NCBI GenBank assembly: GCA_021739805.1 | Contig: JAIPBB010000050.1 | Location: 1-20,198, forward strand | DNA length: 20,198 bases | Direction: 5' to 3' | Source: Saprospiraceae bacterium | GTDB lineage: Bacteria > Bacteroidota > Bacteroidia > Bacteroidales > JAIPBB01 | In this document: positions 13,975 to 20,198 of the stretch, one piece after another | How the letters are laid out: every line of letters begins with the position of its first letter | Position numbering within the stretch: position 1 is the stretch's first letter | Program-made: the position numbers and the translations under genes | Notes under the pieces: generated by a model | The model's database searches: none | What the model was told of the DNA's origin: nothing | Seen by the model: the letters and a program-made list of their open reading frames with translations, nothing else

Positions 13975-15387
13975 TTATTGAATCACTAATTTTTTCATTT
14001 CGATAATGTCATTATTTGTAAGTTTAATATAGTAAATGCCTTTTGCCAGCATACTTACATTTATTTCTTTAACATAGCCATTTTTAATTCCATTAAGTTT
14101 TTCAGAGCGATGAATTTTTCCGTTAATATCAATGATTTGCAAATCGAAATCACTTTCAATTCCATTAATTACAATATTGAATATGCCTTTTGTTGGATTA
14201 GGAATTAAAGAAATAGAATTACTGTTGTACTTATCATCAATTACTGTATCGTCAATTACTTCAACAACGATAGTATCACTTCCCTGACATCCATTTGGGT
14301 CTGTCACATCAACATAATAAGTGTGAGTTCCAAGACCTGCAATAGAAGCAATAATTTGAAGGCTTTGGTTGGAAGAATTATCATTCCACAAATAAGTAGC
14401 AAAGCCTGCTCCGGCATCAAGTGTTAATGTATGACTTAGTTTAAGAATAGTGTCAAGTCCAAGATTTACTACAGGAGAATTTACATGAACGCAAACAGTA
14501 TCTGTTGCACTATAAAGAGAATCAGAAATTGTAATTATAAAACAAGTATCATAAGGAAGATTGTTTGGATGTGGAGGAAGATAAATAGTACCAGGGTTAA
14601 AAACTGTATCTCCTGTGCTCCATAAAATATTTGTATTAAGTGTAGGGCAAATAATTTCAACTTCATCAATTCCCCATGTGTCATGTCCTCCCGTTGATAA
14701 ACATAATTGTGCCCATCTGAATTTGGCGTTTGAAATTGATGCAACTGGAGGAATAACACTAGAATATTTATGCCAAAAATAAGCTGCATGATTTGATTGT
14801 GCAGCTGAATCTGAAACCGGTTGCCAATATCCACCGGAACCAGGAGTAGTTGTAATAAAAGGTGGTGTTGGTGAATTTGGTCCAGATGGTAAAATATTTG
14901 GTCCGGGAAAATCTGTCCAAGAAGCTCCAGCATTTATAGTATATTGCAAATGTACTCCTTCATATATAGCATCAGGAGCATTGCAATTTCCAATGTTTTG
15001 ATCTCGACCATATCTCATATACCAATTAATTACACAATTACCGACAGAAACATTATAATTACTTGTTGTCATTGTTCTTTGTATAGATGCTAGTGGTCCA
15101 ATCCAAATGTGATATCCGTTAGGACCGGAACCACAAGGATTTGTAAAAACCGGATTAACAGTTAGTGATGACCATCCCATTCCAATAGTCCCATTGTTAA
15201 AACCATTTTTCATTAAATAACCACAATTTCCTGTTGTTGATAAAGAAATGGAATCCCCTGCACAAATTGTGTCTTGAGAAACAGTTGCCTGAACATAGCA
15301 TTGAGAGTAGGATGTTAATTCTGAGATAATTAAAAGCATTAATCCAAAATACTTTATTATGGGTATTATTAAAGGGAATTTATTCAT
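13975..15387 (-). CDS. T9SS-secreted protein with jelly-roll-like and PKD/Ig-like domains (copy 2)
   Basis: This paralog of the 12364 gene has the same length (470 residues) and the same order: signal peptide (1-29, ending SYSQ), jelly-roll-like domain (FNNGTIGMGWSS, NPVFTNPCGSGP, INWYMRYGRDQN, EGVHLQYTINAG, WGIDEVEIICP), PKD/Ig-like segment (VNLGLDT, LDAGAGFATYLWNDNS) and type A T9SS tail (SLIPNPTKGIFNIVI, KGIYYIKL, MKKLVIQ). The two proteins differ at many sites in the N-terminal domain and in the last 60 residues, but are nearly identical from EVIDDT to FNIVINGI. The preceding leader contains TTTTGC but only an imperfect -7 box. It probably has its own promoter, since 198 bases separate it from copy 1. 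Confidence 0.9.
   Translation of the reverse strand: MNKFPLIIPIIKYFGLMLLIISELTSYSQCYVQATVSQDTICAGDSISLSTTGNCGYLMKNGFNNGTIGMGWSSLTVNPVFTNPCGSGPNGYHIWIGPLASIQRTMTTSNYNVSVGNCVINWYMRYGRDQNIGNCNAPDAIYEGVHLQYTINAGASWTDFPGPNILPSGPNSPTPPFITTTPGSGGYWQPVSDSAAQSNHAAYFWHKYSSVIPPVASISNAKFRWAQLCLSTGGHDTWGIDEVEIICPTLNTNILWSTGDTVFNPGTIYLPPHPNNLPYDTCFIITISDSLYSATDTVCVHVNSPVVNLGLDTILKLSHTLTLDAGAGFATYLWNDNSSNQSLQIIASIAGLGTHTYYVDVTDPNGCQGSDTIVVEVIDDTVIDDKYNSNSISLIPNPTKGIFNIVINGIESDFDLQIIDINGKIHRSEKLNGIKNGYVKEINVSMLAKGIYYIKLTNNDIIEMKKLVIQ
14159..14268. repeat. Homogenised block, copy B
   Basis: Partner of 12548-12657, in direct orientation, 1611 bp away. It covers the same codons of the second paralog. Confidence 0.8.
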
Positions 15388-15583
15388 AATGATTGATTGT
15401 TCATTTTTAATTTAATCCTTTGACTAATTTTTTTTGCAAAAGTTTAATGATGTAAGAAAAAGTTTATGTATTTATTCTTTAGCGAGAAAAAATTAAAAGA
15501 GATTTCTAAATATCAAAATTATAATTCTTTACTCCTTTGCAATATAATTCTTAATTTTGGCATCTAATTGAAAATTACACTCA

Positions 15584-16495
15584 ATGTCGATTAAGGTAGA
15601 AAATATAACAAAACTTTACGGTGAGCAAAAAGCTCTTGATAATGTTTCTCTTGATATTAAAAAAGGTGAAGTAGTTGGATTACTCGGACCCAATGGAGCA
15701 GGGAAATCAACTATGATGAAAATAATCACTTGTTTTCTTCCTCCTACTTCCGGTAATGTTGAAGTCTGTGGATTTAATATTTACGAGCAATCAATGGACA
15801 TTCGAAAAAAAGTTGGCTATTTGCCTGAAAATAATCCACTTTATCTTGATATGTATGTGAGAGAATATCTTGAGTTTGTTGCAGGAATTTACAAATTGGG
15901 TAAAATCAAGAAACAACGCATTGATGAAATGATAAAAGTAACCGGTTTAGAAATTGAGAAAAAGAAAAAAATCGGTGCTTTATCAAAAGGATTCAGGCAG
16001 AGAGTGGGATTAGCTCAAGCATTAATCCACGACCCGGAAGTTTTAATTCTTGATGAACCAACATCAGGTCTTGACCCAAACCAATTAATCGAAATCAGGA
16101 ATTTGATTAAAGAAATTGGAAAAGAAAAAACCATAATGCTTTCAACTCATATTATGCAGGAAGTTGAAGCAATTTGCGACAGAGCAATTATAATTGATAA
16201 AGGAAAAATTGTTGCTGACGATTCAACTAAAAATCTTCATCAGATTTCATCCGGGAAAGATGTTGTTATCGTAGAATTTAATAAGGAAATATCAGAATCT
16301 CTTCTAAAAGGAATTGAAGGAGTGAAATCCGTGAAAAATCTTAAAGATAACAAATGGCAAATCGAAGCCTCATCAAAGAAAGATATCAGAGAAGAAATCT
16401 TTCAATTTGCAGTTCAGAAAAAGCTAAGTGTTCTTTCGATGAATAAACAAGAACACAGTCTGGAGCAGGTATTTCAGTCGTTGACGAAGAAATAG
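15584..16495 (+). CDS. gldA: Gliding-motility-type ABC transporter ATP-binding protein GldA
   Basis: This 303-residue ABC ATPase has Walker A GPNGAGKST (35-43), a Q-loop position occupied by Glu in YLPENNPLYLD (79-89), signature LSKGFRQR (133-140), Walker B VLILDEP (153-159) and H-loop His189 (STHIMQEVEAICDR). The segment from LPENNPLYLD to YVREYL and the run DPNQLIEIRNLIK...IMLSTHIMQEVEAICDRAIIIDKG closely follow GldA of Flavobacterium as I remember it (TIGR03522). The C-terminal 80 residues (about 225-303) form the family's extra domain. GldA works with the membrane subunits GldF and GldG in gliding. Neither is adjacent here, so they would have to be elsewhere, or the protein serves another exporter. 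A weak -7-like box (CTCCTTTGC) ends at 15540. Confidence 0.87.
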   Translation: MSIKVENITKLYGEQKALDNVSLDIKKGEVVGLLGPNGAGKSTMMKIITCFLPPTSGNVEVCGFNIYEQSMDIRKKVGYLPENNPLYLDMYVREYLEFVAGIYKLGKIKKQRIDEMIKVTGLEIEKKKKIGALSKGFRQRVGLAQALIHDPEVLILDEPTSGLDPNQLIEIRNLIKEIGKEKTIMLSTHIMQEVEAICDRAIIIDKGKIVADDSTKNLHQISSGKDVVIVEFNKEISESLLKGIEGVKSVKNLKDNKWQIEASSKKDIREEIFQFAVQKKLSVLSMNKQEHSLEQVFQSLTKK

Positions 16496-16540
16496 TTTCA
16501 TTGTTTGAGTATTAAATAATCATATCAACAAACCAGAGGA

Positions 16541-16658
16541 GATTGCTTCAGTCGTACCTCCCTCGCAATGACGTTTTTTATAGTTTACAGTTTTACTGAA
16601 CGGAATTATTCTAGCAGTCAAAACGACCTTAACGTCATTGCGAGCGGAGCGAAGCAAT
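16541..16658. repeat. Inverted-repeat element with GATTGCTTC outer ends
   Basis: The left arm 16541-16574 runs GATTGCTTCAGTCG to CTCGCAATGACGT. The right arm 16631-16658 runs AACGTCATTGCGAG to GCGAAGCAAT. The arms are those of 7871-7984 but with inner and outer ends exchanged, so the word GTCATTGCGA points outward there and inward here. This suggests that the unit is the single arm and that arms occur in pairs of either arrangement. Confidence 0.75.
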
Positions 16659-16744
16659 ATGTTTGAATTATAACTTAATGTTAATTCTTATCACTTTCGA
16701 TTTCTACTTCTCGAACAACGAATACAAAAAAATAATTATTTAAA

Positions 16745-16777
16745 TTTGTTTTAAATAAAAATAATTTCCTACTTTTG
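16745..16777 (+). promoter_or_regulatory. Bacteroidota-type promoter for metK
   Basis: TTTG at 16745-16748 and TACTTTTG at 16770-16777 (exact TAnnTTTG) are 21 bp apart, matching the -33/-7 pattern of the phylum. The predicted transcript start near 16784 falls directly before the riboswitch stem at 16786. Confidence 0.65.
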
Positions 16778-16785
16778 CCTTTGAA

Positions 16786-16837
16786 TTGTGGAAAGATTTG
16801 ATTGATTGCAACCACGGAAAAAAATGCTAAAGCAATA
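16786..16837 (+). ncRNA. Candidate SAM-II (metA-type) riboswitch upstream of metK
   Basis: The layout fits SAM-II. Stem P1 is formed by TTGTGG (16786-16791) with CCACGG (16812-16817): GTGG/CCAC plus two G-T pairs. The loop between carries GATTTGATTG and ends in ATTGCAA, like the conserved loop of the class. After P1 comes an A-rich joiner, then TGCTAAA (16825-16831), the conserved 3' core. GCAAT at 16832-16836 is complementary to loop bases ATTGC at 16805-16809, giving the expected pseudoknot. It sits between a clear promoter and the SAM synthase gene, the expected target for SAM feedback. The start codon is about 120 nt further on, so how binding would control expression is not evident. Confidence 0.75.
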
Positions 16838-16893
16838 TGTTTTCCAGCCTATCAATCACTTCCCATAATAAATTAACGTTGCTAAAAAGTTTA

Positions 16894-16929
16894 ACTCTAG
16901 GCACTCTAAGTACTCTAGGCACTTTAGGC
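16894..16929 (+). repeat. 9-bp tandem repeat in the metK leader
   Basis: There are four units: ACTCTAGGC, ACTCTAAGT, ACTCTAGGC and ACTTTAGGC. A partial ACTTT follows. It lies between the riboswitch and the metK start codon, 30 bases before the ATG. Confidence 0.85.
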
Positions 16930-16959
16930 ACTTTTTATTAAACATTTAAAATTTCAAAT

Positions 16960-18261
16960 ATGGGATATTTATTTACATCAGAATCAGTTTCTGAAGGACA
17001 TCCTGATAAAGTAGCGGACCAAATATCAGATGCATTATTAGATAATTTTTTAGCCAGTGACCCAGAGTCAAAAGTGGCCTGTGAAACACTTGTAACAACT
17101 GGTCTTACTGTTCTTAGCGGTGAAGTAAAAACTTTAGGTTATGTTGACGTTCAGTCAGTAGCCAGGCGAGTAATTGAGAAAATTGGTTATACAAAAGCAG
17201 AATACCAATTTGATTCAAAATCATGTGGTGTTATTTCAGCAATTCATGAGCAATCGGGGGATATTAATCAAGGAGTTGTAAGAGCAAAAGAAGAAGACCA
17301 GGGAGCCGGTGACCAGGGAATGATGTTTGGTTATGCAAGTCGCGAAATGGATAATTATATGCCTATTCCAATTGAGTTGGCACATATTTTCCTTCAGGAA
17401 TTAGCAGCCATTCGTCGTGAAGGCAAAAAAATGAAATATTTACGCCCAGATTCAAAATCGCAGGTAACTATTGAATATAGCGACAATAATAAACCATTAA
17501 GAATTGATGCAATTGTTATTTCAACTCAGCATGATGATTTTGATGAAGAAGAAGCAATGCTTGCTAAAATCAAGGAAGACGTTCAAAATATTTTAATTCC
17601 AAGAGTTAAAAGCCAGATTCCACGAAAGTATAAAAAACTATTCCAGGGAGATTACACTCTTCATGTGAACCCAACAGGAAAGTTTGTTATTGGCGGACCA
17701 CATGGCGACACAGGCTTAACAGGTCGTAAAATCATTGTTGACACTTATGGTGGTAAAGGTGCTCATGGTGGTGGTGCTTTTTCAGGAAAAGATTCTTCAA
17801 AAGTTGACCGTTCTGCTGCTTATGCAACACGTCATATCGCCAAAAATCTAGTTGCGGCTGGTGTTGCTGATGAGGTATTAGTTCAGGTTGCTTATGCAAT
17901 TGGAGTTGCCCAACCTGTTGGTTTATATATCAATACCTATAAAACAGCTAAAGTTAAAAATGCTGAAGGCAAAAAACTTACTGATGGTGAAATTTCAGAA
18001 AAAGTGAATGAAATTTTCGATATGCGACCTTATGCAATTATTAAAAGATTTGGATTAAAAAATCCAATTTTTGAAAGAACAGCTTCTTATGGTCATTTTG
18101 GAAGAGATCATTATATGGAAGAAGTTGAAGTTTTCTATGATGGAAAAAATGTTACTACTAAGAAAATAGACGGTGTTGAACGCAAATTCAAAAATGTTGA
18201 ATTTTTTGCTTGGGAAAAACTTGATTATGTAGAGAAAATTCAAAAGGCATTTGGGTTGTAA
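16960..18261 (+). CDS. metK: S-adenosylmethionine synthase
   Basis: This is methionine adenosyltransferase, a cytosolic enzyme making SAM from ATP and methionine. All family motifs are present: SEGHPDK (11-17) at the ATP site, [12 protein letters not shown] (115-126), the phosphate-binding [13 protein letters not shown] (245-257) and the P-loop-like [19 protein letters not shown] (270-288). The length of 433 residues fits the slightly long Bacteroidota form. The start is set by [17 protein letters not shown], the normal N-terminus. A candidate SAM-II riboswitch and promoter lie upstream, so it is probably expressed alone and repressed by its own product. An intrinsic terminator follows 29 bases after the stop. 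Confidence 0.98.
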   Translation: MGYLFTSESVSEGHPDKVADQISDALLDNFLASDPESKVACETLVTTGLTVLSGEVKTLGYVDVQSVARRVIEKIGYTKAEYQFDSKSCGVISAIHEQSGDINQGVVRAKEEDQGAGDQGMMFGYASREMDNYMPIPIELAHIFLQELAAIRREGKKMKYLRPDSKSQVTIEYSDNNKPLRIDAIVISTQHDDFDEEEAMLAKIKEDVQNILIPRVKSQIPRKYKKLFQGDYTLHVNPTGKFVIGGPHGDTGLTGRKIIVDTYGGKGAHGGGAFSGKDSSKVDRSAAYATRHIAKNLVAAGVADEVLVQVAYAIGVAQPVGLYINTYKTAKVKNAEGKKLTDGEISEKVNEIFDMRPYAIIKRFGLKNPIFERTASYGHFGRDHYMEEVEVFYDGKNVTTKKIDGVERKFKNVEFFAWEKLDYVEKIQKAFGL

Positions 18262-18290
18262 AATCTAAGACAGTAAATAATTAATAGTGA

Positions 18291-18324
18291 AACCTCTCAG
18301 GAAATTGGGAGGTTTTTTTTTTGC
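18291..18324 (+). terminator. Intrinsic terminator after metK
   Basis: AACCTCTC (18291-18298) pairs with GGGAGGTT (18307-18314), an 8-bp stem with one G-T pair and an 8-base loop, followed by a run of T up to 18322. It is nearly identical to the terminator at 18928-18960. Confidence 0.9.
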
Positions 18325-18366
18325 ACAATTAGTCCTTTAGCATCTCAAAGTAAAATTTAGACGAAA

Positions 18367-18397
18367 TTGTTTTACTGCTAAAAAGATTGTATTTTTG
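18367..18397 (+). promoter_or_regulatory. Promoter of the toxin-antitoxin pair
   Basis: TATTTTTG at 18390-18397 matches TAnnTTTG. TTG at 18367-18369 lies 20 bp upstream. It follows the metK terminator and precedes the antitoxin ATG by 17 bases, so the pair has its own promoter and a very short leader. Confidence 0.6.
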
Positions 18398-18414
18398 TAT
18401 AAAAAAATAGAATT

Positions 18415-18636
18415 ATGGCTTTATTAGTTATTGATAGTAAGGATAATGGGTTTCTTAGTCTTATACATAATTTGGTTAATAAATTTAAAGGTGCAAAAGC
18501 TGAATTAATTGAGACTGAAGATAGCATTTCTGAATTGGAAGATAAATTTCTGGCAAAGGAAATAAAAAAAGGTCTTGAAAGTGGTATTGCATCCAAAAAA
18601 GAGAAAGAAACTTTTATGAATGATTTGTTGAAATAA
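18415..18636 (+). CDS. Putative antitoxin of a RelE/ParE-type pair
   Basis: This 73-residue protein is encoded directly before a RelE/ParE-like toxin and shares one base with it (TAATG). The N-terminal half (about 1-30) is short and hydrophobic with MALLVIDSKDNGFLSLIHNL. The rest is highly charged and probably helical (ETEDSISELEDKFLAKEIKKGLESG, then KKEKETFMNDLL), the kind of extended segment that wraps a toxin. I see no clear DNA-binding fold, unlike many RelB antitoxins, so autorepression is uncertain. The call rests mostly on gene order, size and overlap. Confidence 0.75.
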   Translation: MALLVIDSKDNGFLSLIHNLVNKFKGAKAELIETEDSISELEDKFLAKEIKKGLESGIASKKEKETFMNDLLK

Positions 18637-18902
18637 TGGAAACAAACTTAACCAATTCATTTATAAAATCTGTCAACAAAATAAAAGATAAGAAGCTTAA
18701 ACTATTAATTTCCAAAATTATTAATGATGTTGAATTAGCAAAAGATTTTGAAGAGATTCAAAATATAGTAAAACTCACCGGTTATAAGGCTTATTACAGA
18801 ATAAGACTTGGTAAATATAGAATTGGCATTGAAATTAGTAATGATGTTGTAACTTTCTCAGCATTTGCTCACCGAAGTATGATTTATAAAAAATTTCCTT
18901 AG
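18636..18902 (+). CDS. RelE/ParE-superfamily toxin
   Basis: This 88-residue protein has the RelE/ParE layout. Two helices come first (SFIKSVNKIKDKKLKLLISKIINDVE), followed by the beta-sheet core with the family's characteristic segment: VKLTGYKAYYRIRLGKYRIGIEISNDVVTFSAFAHR, then YKKFP. In this superfamily the YRIRLGKYRI strands and the basic AHR...YKKF end carry residues used in ribosome-dependent mRNA cleavage (RelE) or gyrase inhibition (ParE). Which of the two applies cannot be settled here. The one-base overlap with the antitoxin stop ensures coupled translation. A terminator lies 25 bases after its stop. Confidence 0.87.
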   Translation: METNLTNSFIKSVNKIKDKKLKLLISKIINDVELAKDFEEIQNIVKLTGYKAYYRIRLGKYRIGIEISNDVVTFSAFAHRSMIYKKFP

Positions 18903-18927
18903 TTTAAGAAAAAGATATTTTATAATA

Positions 18928-18960
18928 AACCTCTCAAGAAATTGGGAGGTTTTTTGTTTT
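18928..18960 (+). terminator. Intrinsic terminator after the toxin gene
   Basis: AACCTCTC (18928-18935) pairs with GGGAGGTT (18944-18951) around an AAGAAATT loop, followed by a T-rich tract to 18960. A 29-base stretch matches the metK terminator with a single difference in the loop. It may also serve in the reverse sense for the convergent gene at 18991, since the upstream side is A-rich. Confidence 0.9.
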
Positions 18961-18990
18961 ATATACATGTTAGATCAGAAAAATATCAGG

Positions 18991-20198
18991 TTAATGCTCT
19001 ATTACAAGCTTATTCATAAAAACTTTCCCCTTAGCATCCTCAAGTCTAATAATATAGACACCATTAGAAATAGAATTTGTAATCACTTTCCTCTCACTTT
19101 GAATACTTTGAGTAAGCACCTCCCGACCAAAAATATCATAAAGCATTATTTGTAGGGGGTATTTCGATGCTTCATCCAAAATAATATTAAATCCATAATT
19201 AGCAGGATTTGGATATGTAATGACTGTCTTTGATTTTAATGTTTGTGTTTTTGGTTCATCCGTACTTAGCACAATTCCATTAGGATTATAGATTGTAATA
19301 CCATTCCCGCTAATCCACAGATTCTCATTTTTATCAAACATAAGTCCGTATGAATAACTTTCCAAATTACTTGTTTTTATCATTATTGAATCCCAGACAG
19401 TGTTTTTTAGGATTCTTATGCCAGTGTATTGATCCATCACATACATATTGTTTTGAGAATCAAAAACAGGAGGAGATAAATTATAGCCGTAGATGGGAGA
19501 ATTTTGACTATTATAGATAGTCCATACTCCGTTCTGTAATTTGCCCAGATCACCATCTAAATTGTTGAACCATAAAGCATGATTTTTGTCTTCAACAATA
19601 TTTTTAATGTAATCATTATACAATGTCCAAGTGAAATTCTGTGATTTCCACAGCCCGTTTTTATATATACCAACTCCTCTACCATTTGACCCAGCCCATA
19701 AACCACCATTGGAATCTACAAAAACAGCTGTAACACTACTGCCAACATTATTGCAGAAGTTGGATTCAAATGAAAAGCTATTATTTACAAATGATAGTAA
19801 TCCTTCATCAGAACCAATCCATATTTTTTTATTAATAGTATCATTACAAACATCAAAAAGATAAAGATGATTTCCGTATATTGCAGGATCAGGTGTATAA
19901 GTAGTTAATATTGTATCATTAAGCTTATGAAGTGACAATCGGCTAGTCCCCCACAAATTACCATTATTATCTTCAAACTTCCATTTGATACCGGGAATTC
20001 CTTTCATTAACATAGGCTTAACCGTATCAAAATTATTTATTAAACAGGATGTATATGTATTCATTTGAAATGGTAAATAAGGATCTTGTTCCTGTATTAT
20101 ATATGTACCATCCTGCTTCTGATAAACTGTTACATCATTTGTTGTAAGCCCCGAATTGGAAACATTAATTTTTTGAATTGTATTGTTTTTCAATCGAT
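18991..20198 (-). CDS. T9SS-secreted beta-propeller (Reg_prop-like) protein, truncated at window edge
   Basis: The frame runs open to the window edge, so only the C-terminal 400 or so residues are seen. A TTG near 20193 should not be taken as the start. The sequence has repeated propeller-blade segments of the Reg_prop type (PF07494-like): NGNLWGTSRLSLHKL, KKIWIGSDEGLLSF, GGLWAGSNGRGVGIYKNG, HALWFNNLDGDLGKLQNG, ENLWISGNGITIYNP. It ends in a type A T9SS sorting domain of about 80 residues (ITYPNPANYGFNIILD, YDIFGREVL, NGVYIIRLED, MNKLVIEH). No histidine kinase or output domain is present in the visible part, so it is a secreted or cell-surface propeller rather than a hybrid two-component sensor. 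Ligand unknown. Confidence 0.88.
   Translation of the reverse strand, partial: RLKNNTIQKINVSNSGLTTNDVTVYQKQDGTYIIQEQDPYLPFQMNTYTSCLINNFDTVKPMLMKGIPGIKWKFEDNNGNLWGTSRLSLHKLNDTILTTYTPDPAIYGNHLYLFDVCNDTINKKIWIGSDEGLLSFVNNSFSFESNFCNNVGSSVTAVFVDSNGGLWAGSNGRGVGIYKNGLWKSQNFTWTLYNDYIKNIVEDKNHALWFNNLDGDLGKLQNGVWTIYNSQNSPIYGYNLSPPVFDSQNNMYVMDQYTGIRILKNTVWDSIMIKTSNLESYSYGLMFDKNENLWISGNGITIYNPNGIVLSTDEPKTQTLKSKTVITYPNPANYGFNIILDEASKYPLQIMLYDIFGREVLTQSIQSERKVITNSISNGVYIIRLEDAKGKVFMNKLVIEH

Larger units (their letters stand above)
16496..16959. other. 464-bp gene-free region: inverted repeat, promoter, riboswitch, 9-bp repeats
   Basis: No gene is seen. It holds the inverted-repeat pair 16541-16658, then the metK promoter (16745-16777), the candidate SAM-II riboswitch (16786-16837) and the 9-bp tandem repeat (16894-16929), each listed separately. 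No clear U-tract terminator follows gldA. Confidence 0.8.

Noticed and set aside
14535..14933. Minus-strand 132-codon frame inside the second paralog
   Set aside because: It is a different frame of a gene with clear signal peptide, domains and sorting tail. The translation is Leu/His/Gln-rich without features.
15584..16495. Complete gliding-motility ABC operon gldAFG
   Set aside because: Only the ATPase is present. Downstream is a repeat-bearing spacer and metK, with no membrane subunits.
18967..19864. Plus-strand short frames opposite the propeller protein
   Set aside because: They are antisense to the Reg_prop/T9SS gene with no recognisable product.

Overview
The window comes from an AT-rich member of the Bacteroidota. 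Four lines of evidence agree: type IX secretion (T9SS) C-terminal sorting domains on four proteins, a GldA-type gliding-motility ATPase, promoters of the Bacteroidota type (TTG or TTTG, about 19-21 bp, then TAnnTTTG), and an exosortase K / MSEP-CTERM pair. Shine-Dalgarno sequences are mostly absent, as is usual in this phylum. No rRNA, tRNA, insertion sequence or CRISPR array was seen.

Layout. Positions 1-183 are the tail of a secreted protein with a T9SS sorting domain. From 467 to 12360 every gene is on the plus strand and nearly all encode inner-membrane proteins: a six-helix membrane protein coupled to a small winged-helix regulator, a VanZ-like protein, a large DUF4173-type membrane protein fused to leucine-rich repeats, two small multispanning proteins, a membrane-anchored endonuclease/exonuclease/phosphatase-fold enzyme, exosortase K overlapping its probable dedicated substrate (a 948-residue VIT-domain protein ending in MSEP plus a transmembrane helix and basic tail), and an unknown six-helix protein. 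The longer spacers in this run are filled with low-complexity and dispersed repeats that share exact words with each other, including an 11-bp tandem array and one 25-bp word present in opposite orientations at two places.

From 12364 to 15387 (minus strand) lie two paralogous 470-residue secreted proteins (jelly-roll-like N-terminal domain, PKD/Ig-like domain, T9SS tail). Their genes are much more alike in the block encoding the start of the sorting domain than elsewhere. gldA follows at 15584 (plus). metK at 16960 has a long leader holding a recognisable promoter, a candidate SAM-II (metA-type) riboswitch and a 9-bp tandem repeat. After metK come a terminator, a RelE/ParE-type toxin-antitoxin pair with its own promoter, and a second, nearly identical terminator. 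The window ends in a minus-strand, edge-truncated beta-propeller protein with a T9SS tail.

How the parts relate: two protein-sorting routes share this stretch, T9SS (substrates at 1, 12364, 13975 and 18991) and exosortase K with its single MSEP partner. The most distinctive system is the XrtK/MSEP-CTERM pair. The family is named, but to my knowledge its function is unknown. The riboswitch would place SAM synthesis under feedback by its product. The toxin-antitoxin cassette looks like a discrete insert between duplicated terminators.
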